Assembly: GCF_000715205.1 (NCBI RefSeq)
Contig: NZ_JOTP01000011.1
Coordinates: 62,001-126,000 of the forward strand
DNA from: Bacillus zhangzhouensis
GTDB taxonomy: Bacteria; Bacillota; Bacilli; Bacillales; Bacillaceae
Direction of reading: 5' to 3'
DNA length: 64,000 bases
Shown: one piece after another, positions 1 through 10,178 of the stretch
Layout of the letters: each line of letters begins with the position of its first letter
How positions within the stretch are numbered: the first letter of the stretch is position 1
The notes under the pieces: generated by a model
What the model was told of the DNA's origin: nothing
Databases searched by the model: none
Seen by the model: the letters and a program-made list of their open reading frames with translations, nothing else
Made by a program: the position numbers and the translations under genes

Positions 1-525
1 TCGATTATTAGTCAGGAATATAATTTAATCCATGGACACAACCCAATAGAGCATACAAAATCACGGATCAAATCCTTTGAGAGCATCGTGAATAAGCTAG
101 CAAGAAAGGGATGCGACATCACCACACAATGTGCGAAGGAGCATATTCATGATATCGCTGGAGTCCGCATCATCTGCTCTTTTATTCAGGATATCTATAA
201 CATTATTGATGTATTGAGGCAAAGAGAGGATTTAAAGATCCTTGAAGTGAAGGATTATATTCAACATCCAAAGCCAAACGGCTACAGAAGTCTTCATTTA
301 ATTGTTGAGATTCCTGTCTACTTAACGAATCGTGTGGAGCATGTGAAGGTCGAGATTCAGGTGCGGACCATTGCGATGGATTTCTGGGCGAGTCTTGAAC
401 ATAAAATCTATTATAAACTGCAAAACGATGTCCCTCATCAGCTCACCGATGAACTGAAGGAAGCGGCAGATATCGCCCATTACTTAGATGAAAAAATGCA
501 AAATATCAAACGAGAAATTGATTAG
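1..525 (+). CDS. ywaC: Small alarmone synthetase YwaC (SasA/RelP type), 5' end outside window
   Basis: This gene makes (p)ppGpp-type alarmones from GTP/GDP and ATP as a single-domain RelA/SpoT synthetase without a hydrolase domain. The reading frame is open from the first base of the window to the TAA at 523-525, so only the start is missing, about 35 residues judged from the 210-residue B. subtilis protein. Visible family motifs are HDIAGVRI, the PKPNGYRSLH segment that contacts substrate, EIQVRT and FWASLEHKIYYK. The nearly residue-by-residue match to B. subtilis YwaC supports the symbol. In B. subtilis this gene responds to cell-wall stress through extracytoplasmic sigma factors; its promoter lies outside the window. 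It ends just before a strong terminator shared with the convergent rap-phr unit. Confidence 0.93.
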   Translation, partial: SIISQEYNLIHGHNPIEHTKSRIKSFESIVNKLARKGCDITTQCAKEHIHDIAGVRIICSFIQDIYNIIDVLRQREDLKILEVKDYIQHPKPNGYRSLHLIVEIPVYLTNRVEHVKVEIQVRTIAMDFWASLEHKIYYKLQNDVPHQLTDELKEAADIAHYLDEKMQNIKREID

Positions 526-529
526 CAGA

Positions 530-570
530 TAAAAAGAGTAGCTGTTTTTGATCACAGCTACTCTTTTTAT
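530..570. terminator. Bidirectional terminator between ywaC and phr
   Basis: An 11-bp perfect stem (535-545 pairing with 554-564) is flanked by an A run on the left and a T run on the right, so it can end transcription from both ywaC (+) and rap-phr (-). Confidence 0.85.
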
Positions 571-585
571 TCATAGGCTTCCATA

Positions 586-738
586 TTAAGGGTTGGTTCC
601 GCGATCTCTCTTTTGAATGATCGTATCCTTGTCTTGAGATTGTGCAGATTGGCTGTCTTTTTGAGTAGAAGAGCCAATGGAAATACCTGTTATCAAGAGC
701 GTGAAAATCGCACTTGTGATGAGCCATTTCTTCATCAT
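586..738 (-). CDS. Phr-type signalling prepeptide (50 aa), partner of the adjacent Rap
   Basis: Fifty codons beginning ATG-ATG at 738-733 and ending with TAA at 586-588. A ribosome site (GGAG) lies six bases upstream. The product has a short positive N-terminus (MMKKW), a hydrophobic export segment (LITSAIFTLLITG), a polar Gln/Ser/Asp-rich linker and the C-terminus QKRDRGTNP. That is the layout of Phr precursors, which are secreted, trimmed to a C-terminal penta- or hexapeptide, re-imported by Opp and bound by the cognate Rap. It starts only 16 bases after the rap stop on the same strand, the standard rap-phr arrangement. Many mature Phr peptides have Arg or Lys at position 2, so a peptide inside RDRGTNP (for example DRGTNP) is my inference. 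It matches none of the B. subtilis Phr peptides I can recall. Confidence 0.82.
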   Translation of the reverse strand: MMKKWLITSAIFTLLITGISIGSSTQKDSQSAQSQDKDTIIQKRDRGTNP

Positions 739-754
739 ACATCACTCCATATTC

Positions 755-1840
755 TTAACAAGTTTTTAATGACAACGCCTTGTTCCAAAAATAAGTGGAT
801 TCTTCATGAAGCCCATTATCCGTTAAGTAAGCTGCTATATCCTGACAGATGGCTTCAAGATCGACAAGGAAATTCATTGAATCTAATTGATCACAATCAG
901 ACTTGATTTGCTCGATCATGTTGTCTGGTTGAAGCATGAGTGTTTCTAAAATGGATAATTTAAGTGAAATGTTTCGTTGTTTTAAATTTTCTGCTTTGTG
1001 AAGTGAAAGCTGTACGTAATAGTGGAACAAACCAGGCTTTTTCAGCTTAAATAGTGCTTTTGTGTAGGCATACATGGCAAGTAAATAGCCGCCTGGAGAA
1101 GACGTTTCGAATGTTTCAATGGATAAAGCTTTTTCTAGGAGCGGCACAGCTTTACTGTATTCATTTCTTAAACTTTTAATAAAGGCTGCATTGCAATACG
1201 CGTGACCAAGTAAGTCTGGGTCTTCCACCTGTTCTAGTGAATGAATCACTTCTTCAAACAGCGTCTCTGCCTCATCATATTTCGATTGATCAGCATAATT
1301 CAAAGCAAGCATCATTTGACAGCTGATTGATTTTTTCACATAACATGGATCTGCGTCGTAAATAGATGAAGCCATCTTTAAGTGGTGTATGGAGAGAAGC
1401 GTGGACCTGATATTATAGTATAGACACCCAGTTTTATAATGAAATTCTGCTTTTTCAATGTCATCGTGCACGAGGTCTAATTTATCCTCGGCCAATTTTA
1501 AATGATGAAATGCTGTATCCTGATTTCCTCTGCGCATTTCATACATGCCTTTAAAGAAATAGAAATAGTAGCTGAGCATATCATCCGTACGGATCGCATT
1601 TTCATCTACAAAAAGACTATGATCTAACGAAGCTGTATCTTCGATGAGATCCTTAAAACGATATTCTAGTAATTGATAGTAAAGTAAGACGTCTTGATTC
1701 TCTTCCATTCGATCAAACGCTTGAAGAATGTCTTCTTTTAGCTGTATCGCTTCTTGAATCTCTCTTTTTTTCATCATAACATACCAGTCATTTAGCATAT
1801 TCGCTACATCAACGGACGACAAAACCCCTGTTTCTGCCAA
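755..1840 (-). CDS. Rap family response-regulator aspartate phosphatase / inhibitor (TPR protein)
   Basis: Rap proteins bind either the phosphorelay protein Spo0F, dephosphorylating it, or the DNA-binding domain of ComA, and are themselves inhibited by Phr peptides. This 361-residue protein is close to the usual Rap length of about 380. Its N-terminus has the Rap 3-helix start (VANMLNDWYVMMKKREI), followed by repeated TPR-like helix pairs such as KAEFHYKTGCLYYNI, YADQSKYDEAETLFEEV and AYCNAAFIKSLRNEYSKA. I placed the start at TTG 1840, because AAAGGAGG sits seven bases before it; an ATG at 1861 lies upstream of that site. Which target it controls (Spo0F or ComA) cannot be read from the sequence. 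The phr gene follows directly, so the pair is probably co-transcribed. Confidence 0.88.
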   Translation of the reverse strand: MAETGVLSSVDVANMLNDWYVMMKKREIQEAIQLKEDILQAFDRMEENQDVLLYYQLLEYRFKDLIEDTASLDHSLFVDENAIRTDDMLSYYFYFFKGMYEMRRGNQDTAFHHLKLAEDKLDLVHDDIEKAEFHYKTGCLYYNIRSTLLSIHHLKMASSIYDADPCYVKKSISCQMMLALNYADQSKYDEAETLFEEVIHSLEQVEDPDLLGHAYCNAAFIKSLRNEYSKAVPLLEKALSIETFETSSPGGYLLAMYAYTKALFKLKKPGLFHYYVQLSLHKAENLKQRNISLKLSILETLMLQPDNMIEQIKSDCDQLDSMNFLVDLEAICQDIAAYLTDNGLHEESTYFWNKALSLKTC

Positions 1841-2369
1841 TTCATATCCTCCTTTCTTCATCTCTCCACCTATTTCGATTTCCGATCATTTGAATCAACT
1901 TTCCATATTAAGTATCTTCTTATATTTTAAGCGCTCTCTCGCAATTTGTAAAACATGTTTTTTGATGTAAATTCAACCAATAGTGAAAAATAAAGGGATT
2001 TAAAGGATTTTTGAATACGCTTACATTTTTTTAGGTAAAAAGAGGGTTTTCGAAAAAATATATCACAATATCAATAGAGAGAGAAAGGCGGTTGATGAGT
2101 GTTTTTTCATAGATTAGAAAGAAACGGCGATTTTCAAGGTGTAGCCTCATTTTTTCGTAAGATTATCTTACATCATGATTGTGAATCACTCTTCTTTCAG
2201 AATAAAATGAGTTATTCGCAAAAAAGTAAAATTTAAAGAGACTATTGATCTATAATTGTATGGATCATTGGTATTGATAAAAAACATCACACACCATAGC
2301 TTTAGCGTGGTATAGTAATATTGTTATTGCGAATATTTAGATAAAACTGACAATAGGGGGTCTTGTTTT
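1841..2369. promoter_or_regulatory. Divergent intergenic region between rap and the ABC importer
   Basis: AT-rich, with no open frame I would call a gene. A possible promoter for the importer is the extended -10 TGG-TATAGT at 2308-2316; no convincing -35 precedes it. GGGGG at about 2355-2359 is the ribosome site for the substrate-binding protein. For rap I looked for a ComA box and saw only a poor partial match (TTGCGA near 1940 on the minus strand). Confidence 0.35.
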
Positions 2370-3134
2370 ATGAAGAAATCGATGTTACTGATCATGGGAC
2401 TAATTGTTGTGCTTGTCATGGCAGCCTGTGGATCAAAATCGGACAGCGGTTCGGGAGAAGGCAAAGGTACATATAAAATTGGGATAGATACAACATATCC
2501 GCCATTTGAATTTGAAAAGGATGGTCAATATGAAGGAATAGACGTTGATTTAATTAACGCGATTGCAAAGGACCAAGATTTCAAAGTGAAGCTTGAAGCA
2601 ATGGACTTCTCAGGAATCATTCCAGCGATGCAAGCAGGTCAGCTTGATGTGGGAATGGGCGGGATGAGTATTACAGATGAGCGTAAAAAGAAAGTAGATT
2701 TCTCAGATCCATATTTCGACGCTGGACTGACAGTTGTCGTGAAAAAGGACAGCAGTATCAAATCAATTGATGATTTAAAGGGGAAAAAGCTAGCTGTTAA
2801 AAATGGGACAACAGGTGCAAAATTTGCATCAGATAACGCAGATAAATATGGGTATGAAGTTGTTCAATTTAATGACAGTCCATCTATGTTCCAAGAAGTA
2901 TCGAACGGAAATGCAGATGCATTGATCGAGGATTATCCTGTCATTACGTATGCGATCGCCCAACAAGATTTAAAATTGAAAACAGTTGGAGACCGTTTGA
3001 ATGGGGACCAATACGGTATCTCTGTGATGAAGGGGAAAAACCAAGACTTATTGAAGAAAATCAATAAAGGCCTAGAGAACCTAAAGAAAAACGGTGAATA
3101 TGACAAAATTATTGATAAATATTTGAAGTCATAA
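2370..3134 (+). CDS. Amino-acid ABC importer, substrate-binding lipoprotein
   Basis: This is the extracellular receptor of a polar amino-acid uptake system (PAAT family, SBP_bac_3 fold). The first 20 residues form a lipoprotein signal ending in the lipobox VMAAC, so Cys20 should be lipidated and anchor the protein to the membrane. The mature part begins with a Ser/Gly linker and then YKIGIDTTYPPFEFEKDG, the typical first ligand-contact strand. The later segment GMGGMSITDERKKKVDFSDPYFDAG is also diagnostic. The length (254 aa) is normal. It is first in an operon with one permease and one ATPase. Glutamine, arginine or cystine specificity cannot be decided from sequence alone, so I give no symbol. 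Confidence 0.9.
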   Translation: MKKSMLLIMGLIVVLVMAACGSKSDSGSGEGKGTYKIGIDTTYPPFEFEKDGQYEGIDVDLINAIAKDQDFKVKLEAMDFSGIIPAMQAGQLDVGMGGMSITDERKKKVDFSDPYFDAGLTVVVKKDSSIKSIDDLKGKKLAVKNGTTGAKFASDNADKYGYEVVQFNDSPSMFQEVSNGNADALIEDYPVITYAIAQQDLKLKTVGDRLNGDQYGISVMKGKNQDLLKKINKGLENLKKNGEYDKIIDKYLKS

Positions 3135-3144
3135 CACAAGCGAG

Positions 3145-3170
3145 GCGCGCTTCGAGCGCGCTTTCTTTAT
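3145..3170 (+). terminator. GC-rich hairpin between receptor and permease genes (partial terminator)
   Basis: A 7-bp stem GCGCGCT-TCG-AGCGCGC (3145-3161) is followed by TTTCTTTAT. A leaky hairpin after the binding-protein gene is common in importer operons and would raise receptor output over permease output by attenuation or 3'-end protection. The distance to the permease start is under 50 bases, so the genes are still one operon. Confidence 0.6.
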
Positions 3171-3204
3171 GTGTACACCGTATGTGAATTAGGGAGGGAG
3201 AAAC

Positions 3205-3849
3205 ATGGATACGATTATTAATGCATTTCCGTATTTAATGGATGGTTTGCAAACCACTTTATATATCTTTGTTGTTGCTATCATTTTAGGATTTATCATC
3301 GGTTTAATTGTGGCATTATTCCGCCTGTCACCATTTAAAATCTTGAATTTCATTGCGCTCGTTTTTGTAAATGCCATTCGAGGTACCCCATTTATCGTAC
3401 AGCTATTCTTCATTTATTTTGGTTTGAATACACTTGAATTCATTTCGCTTGATCGAGTGCCGGCAGGGATTATTACAGTAGCGATTAATGCGGGGGCTTA
3501 TTTCTCAGAAATTATTCGTGCAGGAATTCAATCCATTGATAAAGGACAAACAGAAGCCGCACGCTCTCTAGGTTTTACAGGGGGACAAAACATGCGCTTT
3601 ATTGTCCTTCCGCAGGCATTTCGCCGTATGCTTCCAGCGATTACAAATCAAGCCATTATCAGCTTGAAGGATACGTCCCTCTTATCTATTATCGGGATCG
3701 CCGATATTATGCAGCGAGGACAAGTTCAAGCATCGGCCACATTTGATCCTTTGAATGTCTGGCTCATTGTCGGTGTCATTTATTTCGTGATCATTTATTT
3801 ACTTTCTCTACTGGCTAGCTATGCAGAAAGGAGATTTGATATCAAATGA
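3205..3849 (+). CDS. Amino-acid ABC importer, permease
   Basis: A 214-residue membrane protein of the HisM/GlnP type. Hydrophobic helices begin with the N-terminal [20 protein letters not shown] segment. The signature [20 protein letters not shown], and the EAA loop [28 protein letters not shown] that couples to the ATPase, are both intact. A single permease in this family acts as a homodimer. The start ATG has a strong GGGAGGGAG ribosome site. Its stop codon overlaps the ATG of the ATPase gene, so translation is probably coupled. Confidence 0.92.
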   Translation: MDTIINAFPYLMDGLQTTLYIFVVAIILGFIIGLIVALFRLSPFKILNFIALVFVNAIRGTPFIVQLFFIYFGLNTLEFISLDRVPAGIITVAINAGAYFSEIIRAGIQSIDKGQTEAARSLGFTGGQNMRFIVLPQAFRRMLPAITNQAIISLKDTSLLSIIGIADIMQRGQVQASATFDPLNVWLIVGVIYFVIIYLLSLLASYAERRFDIK

Positions 3850-4574
3850 GTATGATTACGGTGAAAAATTTAAAGAAATCCTTTGGAGATCATGAAGTAC
3901 TAAAGGATATTAATGCAGTCATTGAGGAAAAGGAAGTAGTGTGTGTCATTGGTCCCTCTGGATCAGGAAAGAGCACGTTTCTAAGATGTCTTAATAAATT
4001 AGAGGATATTACTGCTGGAGAAGTCGTTGTCCATGGACATACGATTACAGATCCAAAGGTCAACATCAATAAAGTACGACAAGAAGTTGGCATGGTGTTT
4101 CAGCACTTTAATTTATTTCCTCATAAAACGGTTTTAGAAAATATCACGATCGCACCAATTAAGGTAAAAGGCGTCGAAAAAAAGGAGGCAGTCGATAAAG
4201 CCATAGACTTGCTTGAAAAGGTCGGCTTAAAAGACAAAGCCAAAAGCTACCCTAACCAATTATCTGGTGGACAAAAACAGCGTGTCGCCATTGCAAGAGC
4301 CTTGGCGATGGACCCGAAAGTGCTATTATTCGATGAACCGACATCGGCACTTGACCCTGAGGTCGTTGGGGATGTATTAGCTGTTATGAAACAATTAGCA
4401 GTCGAAGGCATGACGATGATTGTGGTCACACATGAAATGGGCTTTGCAAGAGAGGTAGGGGACCGCGTGATCTTTATGGATGGCGGTTATATCGTCGAAG
4501 AAGACAAACCGGAAGCACTCTTTGGAAACCCACAGCATGAGCGTACAAAATCATTCCTTAGTAAGGTGCTATAA
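3846..4574 (+). CDS. Amino-acid ABC importer, ATP-binding subunit (GlnQ-like)
   Basis: This subunit hydrolyses ATP to drive amino-acid uptake. All nucleotide-binding elements are present: Walker [10 protein letters not shown] (residues 36-44), signature LSGGQ (139-143), Walker B VLLFDEP with the D-loop SALD (159-170), and the switch His196 in VVTHEMGF. Its 242 residues are standard for the GlnQ/ArtM group. It is the last gene of the importer operon and is followed at once by a long terminator. Confidence 0.94.
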   Translation: MSMITVKNLKKSFGDHEVLKDINAVIEEKEVVCVIGPSGSGKSTFLRCLNKLEDITAGEVVVHGHTITDPKVNINKVRQEVGMVFQHFNLFPHKTVLENITIAPIKVKGVEKKEAVDKAIDLLEKVGLKDKAKSYPNQLSGGQKQRVAIARALAMDPKVLLFDEPTSALDPEVVGDVLAVMKQLAVEGMTMIVVTHEMGFAREVGDRVIFMDGGYIVEEDKPEALFGNPQHERTKSFLSKVL

Positions 4575-4617
4575 AAAAAGAGTAAGAGCAGATATACATG
4601 CTCTTACTCTTTTTTTC
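4573..4617 (+). terminator. Terminator of the amino-acid importer operon
   Basis: Long near-perfect hairpin AAAGAGTAAGAGCA/TGCTCTTACTCTTT with an eight-base loop and a run of seven T. The flanking A run makes it potentially bidirectional, although the next minus-strand gene ends about 100 bases away. Confidence 0.85.
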
Positions 4618-4716
4618 CTGTAAAAGGTATCTTCCTTTACATGTGTGTGAAAAATCTCCACTGATATCAAGGTAGTGACCAGGGACAGTTTCCGAAACCA
4701 AATTTCCTAGGAAATA

Positions 4717-5100
4717 TTAGCGCTGGAAGAATTCAATCCATTCTTGGTCGGGTCCTCTGAAGAAGAAGTAGCAATATCCATTTGGCAATGTCGTGATTTC
4801 TTCATCAATTAATTCAATTTGCAACTTTTGAATACGGTTGAATTCAGCATGAATATTGTCTGTTGTGAAGGCGAGATGGTGAACCTTTCCTTCTGATGGC
4901 AGGTCACTGCTGTAGCCCTGAATGAGCTCAATTTCTGTTTCTGCTTCGTCTTTGAATCCCAAAAATGCAAGCTCAATTACCCCGTTTGTATGAGTGATCC
5001 GATCCTTTAATTTCATGCCCACAACCTTTTCATAAAAATCAATGGACTGATCAATATTCGTGACCATAATACCTGTATGATCTAAGCGTAATGTCGTCAA
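4717..5100 (-). CDS. ywbC: VOC-superfamily (glyoxalase-like) protein YwbC
   Basis: A 127-residue single vicinal-oxygen-chelate domain. LRLDHTGIMVTNIDQSIDFYEKVVGMKL at the N-terminus carries the first metal-ligand His of the family, KVHHLAFTTDNI supplies the second His, and FFRGPDQEWIEFFQ holds a C-terminal Glu ligand. Two beta-alpha-beta-beta-beta modules are visible, as in glyoxalase I and related dioxygenases or isomerases. The substrate is unknown. The symbol rests on similarity and on position next to ywbD, as in B. subtilis. Divergently transcribed from ywbD. Confidence 0.8.
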   Translation of the reverse strand: MTTLRLDHTGIMVTNIDQSIDFYEKVVGMKLKDRITHTNGVIELAFLGFKDEAETEIELIQGYSSDLPSEGKVHHLAFTTDNIHAEFNRIQKLQIELIDEEITTLPNGYCYFFFRGPDQEWIEFFQR

Positions 5101-5218
5101 AAGAAGAGCCTCCCCTATGTCATGTTGATATTTTTCTCCTCATCTTATCATAATAGAAGTAACGTATACATTCATATGGTAGGATAGAGAGAGTCAATTT
5201 AGGATAAGGATGACACAA

Positions 5219-6400
5219 ATGAAAAAAATCTCATTAAAACAAACTTTTGCAGAACAAGTGAAAAAGGGATATCCGCTCATTTCAAAAGATGCTGTATCGC
5301 GTGTGAACGGTGTGCAGGAAGGCGAGCTCATTGAATGGGTGGATGAAAGAGGCTCCTTTTTAGGAAAAGGGTATTATGGTGTGCAAAATAAAGGAATCGG
5401 CTGGGTGCTTTCCTTTAATGCGAACGAAAAAATAGATCAGTCCTTTTTTGTCTCTAAGCTTGAGCAGGCAGCGAAAAACAGAACGCATTTATTTCAAGAT
5501 GCGCAGACGACTGCTTTCCGTGTGTTCAATGGAGAAGGTGATGGAATTGGTGGGATCACCATTGATTATTATGACGGATTCTATCTCATCCAATGGTATA
5601 GCGAAGGGATCTATACATTAAAAGCAGATGTATTGGCTGCGCTTGAGCAGGTATATCCAAACTATAAAGGAATATATGAAAAGAAACGATTTGATACGTC
5701 TGGACAATATATTGAGGATGATGATTTTGTGAAGGGAGAAAAAGGGGAATTCCCTCTTATCGTCAAAGAAAACGGCATGAATGTGGCGGTTTACTTAAAT
5801 GATGGTGCCATGACAGGCATTTTCCTTGATCAACGTCATGTGAGAAAAGCAATTCGAGATCGTTATGCAAAAGGAAAGACTGTGCTCAATACATTTTCTT
5901 ACACAGGTGCTTTCTCGGTGGCAGCAGCGCTTGGCGGAGCGAGCCGTACGACAAGTGTGGATGTCGCAAACCGCAGCTTGAAAAAAACATCCGAGCAGTT
6001 TGAAGTCAATGGAATTGATGTGGACGGGCAGGATATCAAGGTCATGGACGTATTTAAATACTTCCCATTTGCAGCGAAGAAGGGATGGACCTATGATCTA
6101 GTCATCTTGGATCCGCCTTCCTTTGCACGAACGAAAAAACACACATTCAGTGCAGCGAAGGATTATAAAAAGCTATTAAAAGAAGCCATCCAAATCACAG
6201 CTGAGAACGGCGTCATTGTGGCATCAACCAATAGCAGTGCATTTGGAATGAAAAAATTTAAAGGATTTATTGCTCAGGCCTTTAAAGAATCTGGGCAAAC
6301 ATATCGTATCCTCGAAGAATATACACTTCCCGAGGATTTCCGTACAACCAAGAATTATCCTGAAGGAAACTATTTGAAGGTTGTCTTCATCCAAGCATAA
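5219..6400 (+). CDS. ywbD: RlmI-type class I SAM-dependent rRNA methyltransferase YwbD
   Basis: Predicted 23S rRNA cytosine-C5 methyltransferase of the RlmI/YccW group. The N-terminal third is a PUA-like RNA-binding domain (YPLISKDAVSRVNGVQEGELIEWVDERGSFLGKGYY). The middle has FLDQRHVR and NTFSYTGAFSVAAALGGA, the SAM-binding motif I. The catalytic motif is DPPSF, followed by the late TNSSA motif. Length 393 is normal for the family. Two ATGs lie in frame (5210 and 5219); I chose 5219 because AAGG ends immediately before the first. The actual RNA target in Bacillus is not shown by the sequence. Confidence 0.82.
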   Translation: MKKISLKQTFAEQVKKGYPLISKDAVSRVNGVQEGELIEWVDERGSFLGKGYYGVQNKGIGWVLSFNANEKIDQSFFVSKLEQAAKNRTHLFQDAQTTAFRVFNGEGDGIGGITIDYYDGFYLIQWYSEGIYTLKADVLAALEQVYPNYKGIYEKKRFDTSGQYIEDDDFVKGEKGEFPLIVKENGMNVAVYLNDGAMTGIFLDQRHVRKAIRDRYAKGKTVLNTFSYTGAFSVAAALGGASRTTSVDVANRSLKKTSEQFEVNGIDVDGQDIKVMDVFKYFPFAAKKGWTYDLVILDPPSFARTKKHTFSAAKDYKKLLKEAIQITAENGVIVASTNSSAFGMKKFKGFIAQAFKESGQTYRILEEYTLPEDFRTTKNYPEGNYLKVVFIQA

Positions 6401-6439
6401 GAAAAAGCCATTTTCCGATAAGGGGAAATGGCTTTTTTT
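6401..6439. terminator. Bidirectional terminator between ywbD and ywbG
   Basis: AAAAAGCCATTTTCC pairs with GGGGAAATGGCTTTTT with a short bulge, followed by a T run; the opposite strand also ends in a T run. It touches the stop codon of ywbG. Confidence 0.8.
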
Positions 6440-7118
6440 ATAAGGCGAACGACATAAGGATAGGCGCTGCACATAATGTAATAATGGCGGAAATAATCAT
6501 CGATACACTTGAGATCGTGCCTGAGACAGAGCTTAATTCAAAGGCTTTCGATGTTCCTGCTCCGTGTGCACCTGTACCAAGTAGGACGCCCATGGCAATG
6601 TCATTATCAATGTGGAAATAACGGATGACCATTGGACCGATGATTGAACCAAATAGTGCCGTTAGAATGACGAATACAGCCGTAACGGAAGGCATGCCGC
6701 CTATCATTTCTGACACACTCATCGCCACCGGTGTTGTGACAGACCTTGGGACAAGGCTTTCAATAAGGCTTGTATCCAAATGAAACAATTTGGCGATAAA
6801 TGCCGTGGATAAGATCGCAATGACAGATCCGCAAGCCACATTCAAAATAATTTCCACTGCATGCTTCTTCAGAATGTGAAAATACTTATATAAAGGAATG
6901 GCAAAAGCAACAGTCGCAGGCTGAAGCATATTCGTGAGCCATTTCCCGCCTTGATTATAAGCATCATAAGGAATATTGACGATTAACAGCAAGGCTACTA
7001 GGACAAGCGGAGTCACAAGTAACGGGGAAACATAGACTTTCGGATGCCGTTTGTACACCGCTTTTGATCCGAGATATAAAAGAACCGTTAAGATCAAAAA
7101 TAGTCCGCCAACTAACAT
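6438..7118 (-). CDS. ywbG: LrgB/CidB family membrane protein YwbG
   Basis: A 226-residue polytopic inner-membrane protein of the LrgB/CidB (PlsY-like export partner) family. The conserved core LVPRSVTTPVAMSVSEMIGG followed by GTGAHGAGTSKAFE is diagnostic. Members act with LrgA/CidA proteins in control of autolysis or in export of pyruvate and other small molecules in different Gram-positives. Its start overlaps the end of the LrgA-type gene upstream, so the two are translated together. A LysR regulator is divergent from the pair. Confidence 0.88.
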   Translation of the reverse strand: MLVGGLFLILTVLLYLGSKAVYKRHPKVYVSPLLVTPLVLVALLLIVNIPYDAYNQGGKWLTNMLQPATVAFAIPLYKYFHILKKHAVEIILNVACGSVIAILSTAFIAKLFHLDTSLIESLVPRSVTTPVAMSVSEMIGGMPSVTAVFVILTALFGSIIGPMVIRYFHIDNDIAMGVLLGTGAHGAGTSKAFELSSVSGTISSVSMIISAIITLCAAPILMSFAL

Positions 7119-7495
7119 AGCTTTTTTCGCTCCTTTCTTTTCGCAATCATTTGCGTCATCATGCCAGTCGAAAGCATGACCACAAAAGTACTAAGTAAGA
7201 CGACAAGGACAATACTTGTGCCAGATTGAGAAAGCAATTTTCCATAATCAATTACACCTACTGCTGACGGGATAAAGAAGAGCAGCAGTTCTCCAAGCAG
7301 CCATACGGCGCCAAGTTCAATCCATTTTAATTTAATGATGTTAAAATGAAGTAATAAGAAAATGACAAGAATGCCTAAGATCGTGCCCGGAATTCTTAAA
7401 TGCAAAAAGGCCGCCAGCGCATTCATTAATTTCGCAAAAACAAATAAAGCCATAATCTGAAGGGTAGCAATCAGCGGCGTTTTGAGCAATTGCAC
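7112..7495 (-). CDS. ywbH: LrgA/CidA family membrane protein YwbH
   Basis: A 127-residue small membrane protein with four hydrophobic stretches and the family motif LRIPGTILGILVIFLLL. It is holin-like in topology and is the usual partner of LrgB. The frame is open up to 7552, but the ribosome site AAAGGAG lies ten bases before GTG 7495, giving the B. subtilis-like length. First gene of the two-gene ywbHG unit, transcribed away from the LysR gene ywbI, which is its probable regulator. Confidence 0.86.
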   Translation of the reverse strand: MQLLKTPLIATLQIMALFVFAKLMNALAAFLHLRIPGTILGILVIFLLLHFNIIKLKWIELGAVWLLGELLLFFIPSAVGVIDYGKLLSQSGTSIVLVVLLSTFVVMLSTGMMTQMIAKRKERKKLC

Positions 7496-7660
7496 TTTCT
7501 GTTCACTCCTTTTTCTATATAAATTGTTCACTGTTTCACAAAAACATGACAACGTTCTTATTGATGAGCTTACTTTAAAGTGTACAGCACGTTCTGTTAT
7601 AGGTAAAATACATATATCGAATAGTTATTATTCCTTTTGTCTATAGAAAGGGTGAGCCAT

Positions 7661-8548
7661 GTGGACATCAGACATTTAACATATTTCTTAGAAGTGGCAA
7701 GGCTAAAGAGCTTCACGAAAGCATCGCAATCCCTTTATGTGTCCCAGCCGACCATTTCCAAGATGGTCAAAAACCTGGAGGATGAGCTGGGGGTGCAGTT
7801 ATTTTACCGAAATGGGCGGCAGGTTGAAATGACAGATGCTGGACAAACCATGTATACACAGGCAAGTGAAATCACCCAATCATTTCAGAATTTAACGAGT
7901 GAATTAAATGATGTAATGAATGTGAAAAAAGGGCATATCCGAATAGGACTGCCGCCTATGATTGGGTCAAGTTTCTTCCCGAATGTCATGGGAGAATTCC
8001 GTCAGCAGTATCCTGATGTCACATTTCAATTGGTTGAGCACGGCTCCATCAAAGTCGAGGAAGGCGTGGAGGATGGATCGTTAGATATTGGTGTCATTGT
8101 TCTACCTGCAAATGATAAAATTTTTCATACGTACACCATTATTAAAGAGAACATGAAGCTTGTGACGCATCCATCGCATCCGATGGCAGGGCGTGATGAG
8201 GTACATTTAGCTGATTTGAAAGAAGAGTCTTTTATTTTCTTTAGAGAAGATTTTGTTCTGCACAGTCGAATATTGAATGAATGTATGAATGCAGGGTTCC
8301 GGCCCAATGTCATTTATGAAACGTCTCAATGGGATTTCATTAGTGAAATGGTAGCCGAGAACCTTGGGATCGGACTTCTTCCTGAACGGATCTGCCGTGA
8401 TCTTGATCCTGAAAAGGTGAAGGTCATTTCCTTAAACCCATCAATTCCATGGCATTTGGGGGTCATTTGGCGAAAGGACCGCTATTTGTCCTTTGCAGCA
8501 AGAGAATGGTTAAAGCATACTAAATCCTATGTTTGGGATGCTGAGTAA
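7661..8548 (+). CDS. ywbI: LysR-type transcriptional regulator YwbI (CidR-like)
   Basis: A 295-residue LTTR. The N-terminal winged helix is clear ([44 protein letters not shown]), followed by a linker helix and a two-lobed effector domain starting near [11 protein letters not shown] chose GTG 7661 because the protein then begins exactly like B. subtilis YwbI and AAAGGGTGAG lies upstream. In B. subtilis and in staphylococcal CidR systems this regulator activates the neighbouring lrgA/lrgB-type genes in response to overflow metabolites such as acetate. The divergent arrangement here fits that role. Confidence 0.88.
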   Translation: MDIRHLTYFLEVARLKSFTKASQSLYVSQPTISKMVKNLEDELGVQLFYRNGRQVEMTDAGQTMYTQASEITQSFQNLTSELNDVMNVKKGHIRIGLPPMIGSSFFPNVMGEFRQQYPDVTFQLVEHGSIKVEEGVEDGSLDIGVIVLPANDKIFHTYTIIKENMKLVTHPSHPMAGRDEVHLADLKEESFIFFREDFVLHSRILNECMNAGFRPNVIYETSQWDFISEMVAENLGIGLLPERICRDLDPEKVKVISLNPSIPWHLGVIWRKDRYLSFAAREWLKHTKSYVWDAE

Positions 8549-8565
8549 AAGGGAGGACGATACTG

Positions 8566-10045
<1,480 letters not shown>

Positions 10046-10052
10046 CCTGTAG

Positions 10053-10085
10053 AAGACATGAATGACTCCATTCATGTCTTTTCTT
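10053..10085 (+). terminator. Terminator of ywbI-thiM-thiE
   Basis: A perfect 12-bp stem (10053-10064 with 10069-10080), four-base loop and T-rich tail directly after the thiE stop. Confidence 0.88.
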
Positions 10086-10178
10086 ATTTGGGGGAAAATA
10101 GACAGGAGAGAAACAATTGTGTACAATCTTATTGTTCGATTATTTTCGAAATGACAGGTAAATAAAGGAGAATGAACA

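Noticed and set aside
506-745. A 79-codon open frame on the minus strand over the rap-ywaC gap
   Set aside because: It overlaps the better-supported phr gene in another frame, runs through the terminator hairpin, and has no protein-like features.
1930-1950. Possible ComA box upstream of rap (TTGCGA...)
   Set aside because: Only one half matches weakly; the second half does not fit the TTGCGG-N4-CCGCAA pattern.
8549-8565. TPP riboswitch before thiM
   Set aside because: Only 17 bases separate ywbI and thiM, and no TPP-aptamer core motif is visible nearby.
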